A stretch of 43,699 nucleotides of DNA from Thermomicrobiales bacterium (GTDB taxonomy: Bacteria; Chloroflexota; Chloroflexia; Thermomicrobiales; UBA6265), in assembly GCA_030447415.1 (NCBI GenBank), contig JAUJOZ010000022.1, positions 48,087-91,785 of the forward strand, given 5' to 3'. The position numbers and the translations under genes are program-made. Below the pieces are notes generated by a model. It did no database searches. It saw only the letters and a list, made by a program, of their open reading frames with translations, and was not told the origin of the DNA. Position 1 is the first letter of the stretch, and each line of letters opens with the position of its first letter. Positions 16,987 through 24,721 of the stretch are shown in pieces.

Positions 16987-19134
16987 CTAGGAAATCTCCT
17001 CGGCATCGAAGATGTTCTTGGCCGCTTGGAGCCGGCGTTCGTCGGCGTCGAGGTCGGCCGGTGGGACTGGTTCGAGCGTCGCCGATGCGATGGCCGGTTC
17101 CTGCTCGCTGTTGGCGTCGCCCGGCTCGGGCGGTGGGAGGTCCGAGGGCGATGCAGCCCGCGCCGCGGGGCCCGTGTCGTGTGCCGGGCGATGGACCGTT
17201 GTCGCAGCCGAAACTGGGGCGGTCGCTGCCTCACCCCGTAGGACGCAGGTGACCCGGACCCGTTCGCCCACGAGGCGCCCGATCGCCTCCTCGACGATGA
17301 GCCGTACCTCCGTGGTGTTCAGCTTGTCGCGGTGGAACTCGTACGCGGCCGCCAGCGTAACGGCGTCACCGTGGACCGCGAGCGGGTCGATTGAGCTGAG
17401 CAGTGCCTCGATTCGACGATTGACTGCCTTCACGTCCTGTCGAATCCTCGGCCAGAGGTCGGCCAGCCGCTCCACGTCGAGCTCCGGTCCCGCACCGTTG
17501 GCAACCCCGTCCACGCGGTCTGTTTGATGAGCTGGCGAGACAGGCGCCACGGCGGGTGCCGGGGTGGCTGGTCGCTCCCGGGCTGGTGGGGCGTCCCCCG
17601 CGGTGTGGGGAGGCGGCGGCATGGTGGGGGACGCCTCCCGCACCACGCGCTGATCCACGCCGGGGATCGGCCGGTCGGCCCCCGGCGCCGCCCAGCGGAC
17701 CCGGTCCCGCAGGGTGGTCGCCGGGCGACCGTCGGGGATGTCGGTAACTTCGCCACCTGTGGCGGGTGGTACCGCCGGACCGACCCCGTTGGGGATCGTC
17801 TTCGAATCCTGCTCGACCCCCATTCCGGCCGGGGCGCCCGCCTCGCCCGAGCCGGCGCCGGACGCCGACCGCGCCGGTGTTCCTGTGCTGGGCAGGCGCT
17901 GGCCGCGAAGGATCCCCTCGACGAGCGCCACCTCCAGCGGCAACTGACCGTAGGGGGAGTGCTTGATCTTGTAGTCGATATCCCCGAAGCGGCGCGCCAG
18001 CTCCGCCAGCTCCAACAACTCGAAGCGCGCGGCCAGCGCCCGGGCCCGTTCGTCCGCGTCCGGTGAGCCACCCGCGCGCTCGTGGAGTAGCGTCCGCAGG
18101 TAGGCGACGAGCTGGCGGTTGAGCTGGCGTGGATCCTCGCCCGCCTCGACCGCGGCGTTGACGGTGCCGAGGGCGAGGCTGGGGTCGCGGTCGGCGAGGG
18201 CGGCGACCAGCGTCTCAACGCGGTCATTGCGACTGACGCCCAGCAGCGCGCGCACCGCGTCGGCCGTGATCCCCCGCGGCTGTTCCGAACCCCCCGCGTC
18301 GGCGTTGGGTCCCTCGCGGTAGACGGCCAACTGGTCCAGGAGGCCAAGGGCATCCCGTAGGCTCCCGGTCGCGTGCCGAGCGATGGTCATAAGGGCGTCG
18401 TCATCGACGGCGAGGTTCTCGGCCGCGGCCACCGTGCGTAGCCGGGCCACCGTCGCGTCCAACCCAATGCGACGGAAGTCGAACCGCTGGCAGCGGGACA
18501 CGATCGTTGGCAGCAGCTCCTCGGGATCGGTGGTGGCGAGGACGAATTTGGTATGCCCCGGTGGCTCCTCCAGCGTCTTCAGGAAGGCGTTAGCCGCCGC
18601 CCCCGTGATCTGGTGCGCCTCGTCGATGATGTAAAACTTGACCCGGAGCTGCGCCGGGGCGTACTTGACTCGCTCCCGCAACTCCCGGATGTCGTCGATA
18701 CCGCGGTTGCTGGCCGCGTCAATCTCGATGACATCCGTTGCCGTACCGGCGGCGACGGCACGGCAGTTCGTGCAGTCGTTGCACGGACGCCGCATCGCGT
18801 CCGGGTCGAGGCAGTTGACCGCCTTGGCGAGGAGGCGGGCCGTGGTCGTCTTGCCGGTGCCGCGGGGACCGCAGAAGAGGTAGGCATGGGCAATCCGGTC
18901 GAGGAGGATCGCGTTGCGCAGGGTTTGCACAACATGCTCCTGCCCGACTAGGTCGGCGGCGTCGAACGTCTGCGGCCGGTACTTCCGATACAATGACCGC
19001 GTCCGTGACGGCCCAAGGTCGACGTTCGCGGGGGCGGCGGTCGGCTCGGCGGTAGCTCGATCGGACGCCGGGATCGAGACGGGCTCGCGCCGGGGCGGGG
19101 CCGGGTCCGCGTCGAAAAGGGAAGGGCCGCTCAT
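16987..19134 (-). CDS. dnaX: DNA polymerase III subunit gamma/tau
   Basis: 715 residues from the ATG at 19134 (MSGPSLFDADPAPP). The frame is open upstream to 19842 but there it overlaps rsmI on the other strand. The clamp-loader ATPase core spans about 45-280: RSLYRKYRPQTFDAADLVGQ, Walker A (GPRGTGKTTTAR, 89-100), a four-Cys zinc module (C108, C118, C121, C124), Walker B with DEAH and a sensor region ATTDPEELLPTIVSRCQRF. Domain III follows (ARRFGDIDYKIKHS). The tail after about 400 is Pro/Ala-rich, then a conserved DWPRIR-like helix (LADLWPRIRQDVKAVNRR) of the tau-type C-terminus. No convincing slippery site for a short gamma form was seen. It loads the sliding clamp in replication. Confidence 0.95.
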   Translation of the reverse strand: MSGPSLFDADPAPPRREPVSIPASDRATAEPTAAPANVDLGPSRTRSLYRKYRPQTFDAADLVGQEHVVQTLRNAILLDRIAHAYLFCGPRGTGKTTTARLLAKAVNCLDPDAMRRPCNDCTNCRAVAAGTATDVIEIDAASNRGIDDIRELRERVKYAPAQLRVKFYIIDEAHQITGAAANAFLKTLEEPPGHTKFVLATTDPEELLPTIVSRCQRFDFRRIGLDATVARLRTVAAAENLAVDDDALMTIARHATGSLRDALGLLDQLAVYREGPNADAGGSEQPRGITADAVRALLGVSRNDRVETLVAALADRDPSLALGTVNAAVEAGEDPRQLNRQLVAYLRTLLHERAGGSPDADERARALAARFELLELAELARRFGDIDYKIKHSPYGQLPLEVALVEGILRGQRLPSTGTPARSASGAGSGEAGAPAGMGVEQDSKTIPNGVGPAVPPATGGEVTDIPDGRPATTLRDRVRWAAPGADRPIPGVDQRVVREASPTMPPPPHTAGDAPPARERPATPAPAVAPVSPAHQTDRVDGVANGAGPELDVERLADLWPRIRQDVKAVNRRIEALLSSIDPLAVHGDAVTLAAAYEFHRDKLNTTEVRLIVEEAIGRLVGERVRVTCVLRGEAATAPVSAATTVHRPAHDTGPAARAASPSDLPPPEPGDANSEQEPAIASATLEPVPPADLDADERRLQAAKNIFDAEEIS

Positions 19135-19199
19135 CCGGGCGAGGCCTCCGGTCGCGCATCGGCGCGACCCGTTGCGATGATCTTTACTGTTCGTACACC

Positions 19200-19229
19200 A
19201 GTATAGCCGCCGCGCCGGACGCCGCTCAA
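19200..19229 (-). promoter_or_regulatory. Sigma-70-type promoter of dnaX
   Basis: On the minus strand TTGAGC (19229-19224), an 18-base spacer and TATACT (19205-19200) precede the dnaX start by about 65 bases. Four of six -35 and five of six -10 bases match consensus. It lies in the 138-base divergent gap shared with rsmI. Confidence 0.55.
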
Positions 19230-19272
19230 GCGCGGCGCCGACCGGCCCGTCGGGCGGGGCGCCGCAGACGTC

Positions 19273-20130
19273 ATGGGCACACTCTATCTGGTGGCGACCC
19301 CAATCGGGAACCTGGACGACATCACGGCGCGGGCGCTTCGTGTCCTGCGCGAGGTGTCGCTGATCGCGGCGGAGGACACCCGGCACACCGGGCGCTTGCT
19401 GGCGCACTTCGAGATCCGCACGCCGACGCTGAGCTATCACGCCCACAACGAACGTGGCCGCCGAGAACGGCTGCTCGCCGCCCTCGGCAGGGGCGACGTG
19501 GCGGTGGTCACCGACGCCGGCAGCCCCGGAATCTCCGATCCGGGGCGTGATCTTGTGGACGCCGCCCTCGCCGCCGGCCACGCCGTTTCTCCCGTACCGG
19601 GTCCGTCGGCGCTGATCGCGGCGGTAAGCGTCTCCGGGCTGGTGCCGGGCCCGTTCGTCGCGCTCGGATTCCTGCCTCGGCGAGGGGCGGGCCGTGCGGC
19701 GGCGGTCGGTCGAGCGGGCGCGACGGGCTATCCGGTCGTCCTGTTCGAGGCTCCCGGTCGTTTGGCCGCGACGCTGACCGATCTCGCCGCCGCGCTTGGT
19801 GACCGGGAGGCGGTGGTCTGCCGGGAGTTGACCAAGATGCACGAGGAGCTTCGCCGGGGTCGCCTTGCCTCACTCGCGGCCCATTACGCGGTAAACCCGG
19901 CTCGCGGCGAGATCGTCGTCGTGGTCGGGGCCGCGGAAGCCGTAGCCGTCGCGGGCGATGATGCGGCGCGGGTGCTCACCGGCCTCCTTCGTGGTGGTTT
20001 GGGGCCGAGCCAAGCCGCGCGTGAAGGCGCTGCCGTCACTGGTTTGCCGCGGTCCGAGCTCTACGCGCTCGCGCGCGAGCTTCAACGGGATGGGGCAGGC
20101 GAGGTGACCGGTCGGACCAAGGAGGAATGA
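19273..20130 (+). CDS. rsmI: 16S rRNA (cytidine1402-2'-O)-methyltransferase
   Basis: 285 residues, normal length. It is a tetrapyrrole-methylase-fold enzyme that 2'-O-methylates C1402 of 16S rRNA using SAM. The N-terminus GTLYLVATPIGNLDDITARA is the family signature. AAEDTRHTGRLLAHF, VVTDAGSPGISDPG (SAM loop) and VPGPSALIAAVSVSGL follow, then LFEAPGRLAATLTDL and CRELTKMHEE. All key loops are intact. The gene is divergent from dnaX. A small gene starts 3 bases after its stop and is surely cotranscribed. Confidence 0.95.
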   Translation: MGTLYLVATPIGNLDDITARALRVLREVSLIAAEDTRHTGRLLAHFEIRTPTLSYHAHNERGRRERLLAALGRGDVAVVTDAGSPGISDPGRDLVDAALAAGHAVSPVPGPSALIAAVSVSGLVPGPFVALGFLPRRGAGRAAAVGRAGATGYPVVLFEAPGRLAATLTDLAAALGDREAVVCRELTKMHEELRRGRLASLAAHYAVNPARGEIVVVVGAAEAVAVAGDDAARVLTGLLRGGLGPSQAAREGAAVTGLPRSELYALARELQRDGAGEVTGRTKEE

Positions 20131-20133
20131 GCA

Positions 20134-20400
20134 ATGTGGTCCTCGGAGAGCTTCACCACTCTCGAGCTGCTCCTGGCGTTCCTCAACGACCGGCGCATCC
20201 GCCCCGAGCAATGCAAGGTCGTCGTCACCCACGACGACGCGAACGCCGAAGTGTTCCACGTGCTCTATCAGCTTGGGGACGAAGTGGTCGTGTCGGCTGC
20301 GGTGGCCCAGGCGGAGGCCGACCCGCTCGACGGCGCGGACGCCGACAACGCGGTCGACGCGGCGGAGGCGATCATTGCCGAGGCTCATCGCGACGAGTAG
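20134..20400 (+). CDS. Small hypothetical protein, coupled to rsmI
   Basis: 88 residues starting at an ATG three bases after the rsmI stop, with AAGGAGG inside the end of rsmI. The binding site and spacing strongly support a real gene. The first half is ordered and amphipathic (ESFTTLELLLAFLNDRR, QCKVVVTHDDANAEVFHVLY) and looks like a small alpha/beta domain. The end is acidic and Ala-rich (ADPLDGADADNAVDAAEAI), probably a helix. There are no Cys, membrane segments or signal peptide. I do not recognise the family. Cotranscription suggests a link to ribosome modification, but that is inference. Confidence 0.75.
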   Translation: MWSSESFTTLELLLAFLNDRRIRPEQCKVVVTHDDANAEVFHVLYQLGDEVVVSAAVAQAEADPLDGADADNAVDAAEAIIAEAHRDE

Positions 20401-20556
20401 CCGGGCCACACGCCGCTGGCGACCGCGACTCCGGGCGGACGGCCCTCCACTGCCTCATCCCCACGGTAGGGTCACTCCTCGGACAGGACGCAACTTAGCC
20501 TGGCCTGACCCCTTGACGATGAGGTACGCCCCGTCCTTCCCGTCAGCGGATCGCCC

Positions 20557-21678
20557 TTAGTCGGGTTGAAAGGCGAGCTTGCGGTGACGCATGAGGATGC
20601 TCTGGAGGATGCCCTCGGTGAAGAGGAAGGTCCAGAGGGAGGAGAGACCGGCGCTGACGAAGGGGAGGGTAATGCCGGTAACCGGCATCAGCCCGACGTT
20701 CATTCCAATGTTGACGAAGGCCTGGAAGAAGAGGACACCGAAGGCGCCGATGGCTAGACACTGGCCGAAGCTGTCGCGCGCCGTCTCCGCGACCCGGAGG
20801 CAGCGCCAGAGCAGGATAACGAACGATGCGAACAGCGCCAGCATCCCGAGGAAGCCGAACATACCGCTGGCGTGGGCGAAGATGAAATCGGATGTGCGTA
20901 CCGCCAGCAAATCCATTTGGCTCTGGGTCCCGCCCTGGAGGCCGTAGCCGGTCCACCCACCGGAGCCGATACTGATCCAGGCCTGGATGATGTTATAGCC
21001 GGCGTCCGAGGGGGCACTGTACGGGTCGTATGAAACGAGCAGGCGCTCCTTCTGGTAGGGGTAGAAGAGGTACTCCCAGGCGAACGCGAACGCCGGTGCG
21101 GCAAGGATTACGAGCACGGCGAAATAGATCCGCCGGGTGCGAGCGACGAGCATCATGGCGGCCCAGATGACGCCATAGACAAGCGTGGTGCCGAGGTCGG
21201 GCTGCTGGAAGACCAGGGCCATGGGCAAGGTGACGATCAGCATCGAGATCAGGAAGTTCCCGGCTTCGCGCATCGCCGCGCCGCGCGAGGCGATGAAGGC
21301 GGCGAGGGCGATCATCGTCGCCAGTTTGACGAACTCGGACGGCTGGACCGTGGTGAAACCCAAGTTGAACCAGCGCTGCGAGCCGGCCTCCACGTGGCCG
21401 ACCCCGGGAACCAGGACCAGCGCCAGGAGCGCTATCCCGCAAGCGTAGATCGCCCACCCGAACGAGGCGAGGAACCGGTAGTCGACGTTGGCGAAGATCA
21501 CCATCAGACCCAAGCCGAGGACGCCGAAGAGCGCCTGCTTGACTCCGGCGTTGCCGAGGGTGAGCGGGCCGCCCCCCGCGGCACTCCAGATGGCCACGAC
21601 GCCAAAGCCCATCAGGACGACCGTCGTGACGAGCATGTAGAGGTCAAAGTCTTTCCAGCGATGTCCGAAGCCCGTCAT
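20557..21678 (-). CDS. rodA: Rod-shape/cell-elongation SEDS glycosyltransferase
   Basis: This 373-residue integral membrane protein has about ten hydrophobic segments. SEDS proteins polymerise lipid II into glycan strands with a class B penicillin-binding protein. Family marks are FANVDYRFLASFGWAIY, the catalytic-loop region GSQRWFNLGFTTVQPSEFVKL (W and the QPSE motif), FQQPDLGTTLVYGVIW, AWISIGSGGWTGYGLQGGTQ and NIGMNVGLMPVTGITLPFVS. The last motif usually continues YGGSS but here reads AGLSS. Length and QPSE-x-x-K favour RodA over FtsW. The HD-domain gene lies 32 bases upstream on the same strand, so they may form an operon. Confidence 0.92.
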   Translation of the reverse strand: MTGFGHRWKDFDLYMLVTTVVLMGFGVVAIWSAAGGGPLTLGNAGVKQALFGVLGLGLMVIFANVDYRFLASFGWAIYACGIALLALVLVPGVGHVEAGSQRWFNLGFTTVQPSEFVKLATMIALAAFIASRGAAMREAGNFLISMLIVTLPMALVFQQPDLGTTLVYGVIWAAMMLVARTRRIYFAVLVILAAPAFAFAWEYLFYPYQKERLLVSYDPYSAPSDAGYNIIQAWISIGSGGWTGYGLQGGTQSQMDLLAVRTSDFIFAHASGMFGFLGMLALFASFVILLWRCLRVAETARDSFGQCLAIGAFGVLFFQAFVNIGMNVGLMPVTGITLPFVSAGLSSLWTFLFTEGILQSILMRHRKLAFQPD

Positions 21679-21710
21679 CCCGCTCGCATCCTCCCAGTGG
21701 CGCGATCGCC

Positions 21711-22523
21711 TTACAGCACGACCACGTCGTTGATGCTGATATGGAAGGCGCAGCCGAGCAGCCCGGCGGCGTGTCGGCTCATCAGCATGCGGGGTAGGAA
21801 GATCTCGAAGTATTCCATGACGGGGGCCATCGCCGTGTCGATCGTCAGTTCGAGCGTGACCGTCTTCGCGCCAGCGTCGACCCGCAGGAACGACGACGTC
21901 GCCGCGTAGTTGACCCGGTCGTGTTGGTCGAAGCTGGTCGGGTCGTTGTTACGCACGCGCGAGCGATGAACATCCGACTTGTCCGCCAGGATCAGCGCCG
22001 CCGACACCGGGTGGACCGGCTCGCCCAGACGGTGATGGTCGTCGCCGTGGGAGCCGATCGCGCCGAGAACCACCGCGACGTCGTCGGGCGGCATGCCGAG
22101 CCGGTTGAGGATCGGATGGGCGAGAATGGCGCCGGTGGTGGCGTGGCCGTGGCGGCTGACGACGTTGCCGATGTCGTGCAGATAGCCAGCCACCGCCGCC
22201 AGCTCTTGTTGGCGCGCGTCGTAACTGAGCAGCCTCAGCACGTTGCGAGCGATGCTGGCCACCAGGCCGACATGTCGGAACCCGTGCTCAGTGAAGCCGA
22301 GAACACCCAGGTTCTTGTTGGCCTGCCGGATGAAGGCCTGCACCTCGGCGTCGTCGCGTACCGTCTCTAGCGCAAGGCTTGGCTCCGTCCGCGCCGTCGT
22401 CGCCGCCGTTTCGGGTGCGATGTTGGTCTTGCCGTACTTCAGTTCCTCGCCTAGAGGAACCAATACCGTGTCGGTGACGGGCATGTCAGCGGCGGCCAAA
22501 ATCGGCGCGGGAGGGTCGATCAT
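21711..22523 (-). CDS. HD-domain phosphohydrolase
   Basis: 270 residues. An N-terminal 50-residue segment is Ala/Thr-rich and probably unordered. The HD domain runs from about 75 to 185: His84 in GFRHVGLVASIA, His116-Asp117 in GYLHDIGNVVSRHGH with later His residues, and Asp181 in ALILADKSDVHRSRV. This is the H...HD...H...D metal set. The C-terminal 80 residues form a beta-rich region (AKTVTLELTIDTAM) ending in LLGCAFHISINDVVVL. The family hydrolyses nucleotides or cyclic dinucleotides; the HD-GYP signature is not present, so a c-di-GMP role should not be assumed. It precedes rodA on the same strand. Confidence 0.85.
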   Translation of the reverse strand: MIDPPAPILAAADMPVTDTVLVPLGEELKYGKTNIAPETAATTARTEPSLALETVRDDAEVQAFIRQANKNLGVLGFTEHGFRHVGLVASIARNVLRLLSYDARQQELAAVAGYLHDIGNVVSRHGHATTGAILAHPILNRLGMPPDDVAVVLGAIGSHGDDHHRLGEPVHPVSAALILADKSDVHRSRVRNNDPTSFDQHDRVNYAATSSFLRVDAGAKTVTLELTIDTAMAPVMEYFEIFLPRMLMSRHAAGLLGCAFHISINDVVVL

Positions 22524-23120
22524 GGAGGGGCGATCACTCCTGTGGGCAGGGCTGCCTTACTAGTATAGGCGTCTGTCTGCGCTCCGAACAACTAGTCCCA
22601 CGGTGAGGCGAGCCGCCACGCGTGCTTCAATCGGTGGGCAGGCACAGGCCCGTGCGCGCCGCCGGGCCTAGCCACCGTAACCCAATCCGGCCGGGCGACC
22701 CGCCGGAGCGCCCCGGCTGGTTCGCGCGATCTGAGAGCCTCTCCGGTCGTGTCGCTCGTTCTGGATGGACATCCCGAGGGAACGCCACATCGTCCCCTGC
22801 CACCGCGGCCCGATCTCCGTCATAAGCGGGCAGGGATGGGCGCGACAATCGCCGCACCTCTGGCACTCGCGGCGGATCAGGCGGTGAACGAGACCGCTCC
22901 CGAGCCAACCGCGGTCACCGTGGTGATGGCACGGACGCCGACGGTGAGCCGGCTTGCTCCGTCATGAACCGGGGCCGCTGTCGGCGCTCTGGTGAGAATA
23001 GCGGTGCCAAAAATGGTAGCATAGAGCGCCGTTGCAGCCAAAGCGATCGTGCCCTCGGATGGGCGATAGAGTCGCCACAAGGGGCGGGCCGCAAGGGCTT
23101 CGGGTAGCGGGAGGCCGGCA
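22524..23120. other. Gene-poor 600-base region
   Basis: There is no well-supported gene. A minus-strand frame (22877 to about 23134) encodes a stretch with one hydrophobic helix (TIALAATALYATIFGTAIL) and could be a very small membrane protein, but it has no ribosome binding site and overlaps the start of the first NfeD-like gene. The ribosome binding site for that gene (GGGAGG) is at the right edge. Confidence 0.25.
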
Positions 23121-23823
23121 ATGCTGGTCGTCAACGACGCGCTCGATGCGCTTTACCTCGGCACGTTCCTCTTTGGACTCCTCTTCTCCGGGCTCTCCCT
23201 TCTCATTGGCGCCGGGCATGTTGGGGGTCATCTCCACTTCCACGGGCACGGCTCACCGCATGCCGGCAATCACTCTGGTGATCGTGCCGGACTCGACCAC
23301 GGCCGCACGGCGCGGGATGGCATCGGTCCGTTGAGCCTCAGCTCGGTGCTGGCGTTCGCAGCGTGGTTCGGTGGTGTTGGGTACCATTCGAAACGGGGTC
23401 GGCGCGCCGGCGCCCCTTAGCGTGCTCGGCGCCGCCGGTGGCGGGACTCTCATGAGCATCGCCGTCGCCTGGTTCTTCGCCAGGGTTATTGCACCTAATG
23501 ATCGGGCCCTCGACCCAGCCCACTACCGGCTGCCCGGTACGATTGCAATCGTCAGTTCCGCAATCCGCAGCGGTGGCACCGGCGAGATCGTTTACGAGCA
23601 GGCCGGCGTGCGGCAGGTGTCCGCTGCCCGTGCGGCCGACGGCGCGGCCATACCTCGCGGATCAGAGGTCGTGATCCTTCGCTGCGAGCGTGGGGTCGCC
23701 TTTGTCGAGCCTTGGTCCGTCTTCGTCGGGGAGCGACACCGCGACCTTGACGCCGGAGCCGGTGGGCTCGACCCCGACCGTCCCGCCGAGCCGATGCATC
23801 CGGGCCGTTCCCCGGCGGCGTAG
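23121..23823 (+). pseudogene. NfeD-like membrane protein, copy 1, frameshifted
   Basis: ATG 23121 follows GGGAGG. Frame one (to about 23390) gives a membrane helix (LYLGTFLFGLLFSGLSLLI), a His-rich loop (GHVGGHLHFHGHGSPHAG) and the start of a second helix (LAFAAWFGGVGY). The frame then shifts by one and runs to 23823: VAWFFARVIAPNDRALDPA and a beta-rich domain (LPGTIAIVSSAIRSGGTGEI, VYEQAGVRQVSAAR) like the OB-fold of NfeD proteins. Compared base by base with copy 2, copy 1 is two bases shorter near 23390, which explains the shift. NfeD-like proteins pair with flotillin/stomatin proteins in membranes, and an intact flotillin follows. Function is likely lost unless the shift is a read error. 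Confidence 0.75.
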
Positions 23824-23936
23824 ATGACCCAATGGCGACCGATCTGGTCGACCCACTGCCCGAGGGACACCGCCCCGATACCGTCCCGGTGGCCATCGGG
23901 CGCAGTTGAGGGCGGTCGGACAAGGAGGTGCCGGTA

Positions 23937-24591
23937 ATGCTCGTCGTCGATGACGCGCTCGATGCGGTCCTCCTCGGTTGCTTCCTGTTCGGACTCGTCT
24001 TTTCGGCGGTGTCGCTGTTTTTCGGAGCCGGTGGAATCACTGCGGACGGTGCCGGCGGTGCGGATGCCGGTTCGGACGGTGATGGCTGGACTCCCATCAA
24101 CGTCAGTGCCCTCCTTGCCTTCCTCTGCTGGTTCGGCGGTGTTGGGTACCTGGGGCGACGGGCGGCGGAGTGGCCGTGGCCCCTCAGCGTCGGGGTTGGA
24201 GCGGCCGGCGGCTTGGTTGGGGCGGCGGTCGTCGCCTGGGTGTTGCGCAAGGTCGTGCTCCCGAATGACCGCGCGCTCGATCCCGCCGACTTCGAGCTGC
24301 CCGGCACCATTGCGCGCGTGACGTCGTCGATCCGACCGGGTGGGACCGGGGAAGTGGTTTACGAGCAGGCCGGCGTGCGGCAGGTTCCCGCCGCGCGCCG
24401 CGAACGACCGAGCGATCCCGCGCGGGGCGGAGGTGGTCGTGCTGCGTAGCGCCGGTGGCATCGCGCTTGTCGAACCGGCGGACCTGTTCTTCGGCGACGC
24501 CTCCGTGCTGACCGCCGAGGAGGAGGGGAACCACGGTGTGCCAAGCGGGATCGGAAGCGCGACGCATCCGGAGCGGTCGCGGACGACGTAG
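23937..24591 (+). pseudogene. NfeD-like membrane protein, copy 2, frameshifted
   Basis: ATG 23937 sits 8 bases after AAGGAGG; the in-frame GTG at 23928 overlaps that site and is rejected. Frame one, to about 24400, has two to three membrane helices (AVLLGCFLFGLVFSAVSLFF, VSALLAFLCWFGGVGYL, WPLSVGVGAAGGLVGAAVV) and the start of the OB-like domain (LPGTIARVTSSIRPGGTGEV). Near 24400 the frame shifts, and the rest (RAIPRGAEVVVLRSAGGIAL, VEPADLFFG) ends at 24591. Here copy 2 is two bases shorter than copy 1. The loop that is His-rich in copy 1 is Gly/Asp-rich here. The repaired protein would be about 215 residues. Confidence 0.75.
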
Positions 24592-24721
24592 ATCGCCCAA
24601 TGGCCCGCCGCACTAGGACGGACGGGTCGGTACGCCGGAGGGAAGCGCGGTTCGCCGCTCAGTGCGGATCGATCCTCGGCGCAGGACGGGCCGGAGTCAT
24701 CGGCTCGGAAAGGGAACTGCG

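Noticed and set aside
16987..17700. Programmed frameshift for a short gamma form of DnaX
   Set aside because: No A-rich slippery run with a nearby stem-loop was found in the tail region.
19135..19842. Upstream extension of dnaX to 19842
   Set aside because: It would overlap rsmI on the opposite strand and cover the dnaX promoter; conserved sequence begins just after ATG 19134.
22877..23134. Small minus-strand membrane protein gene
   Set aside because: It has one hydrophobic stretch but no ribosome binding site, and it overlaps the start of NfeD-like copy 1.
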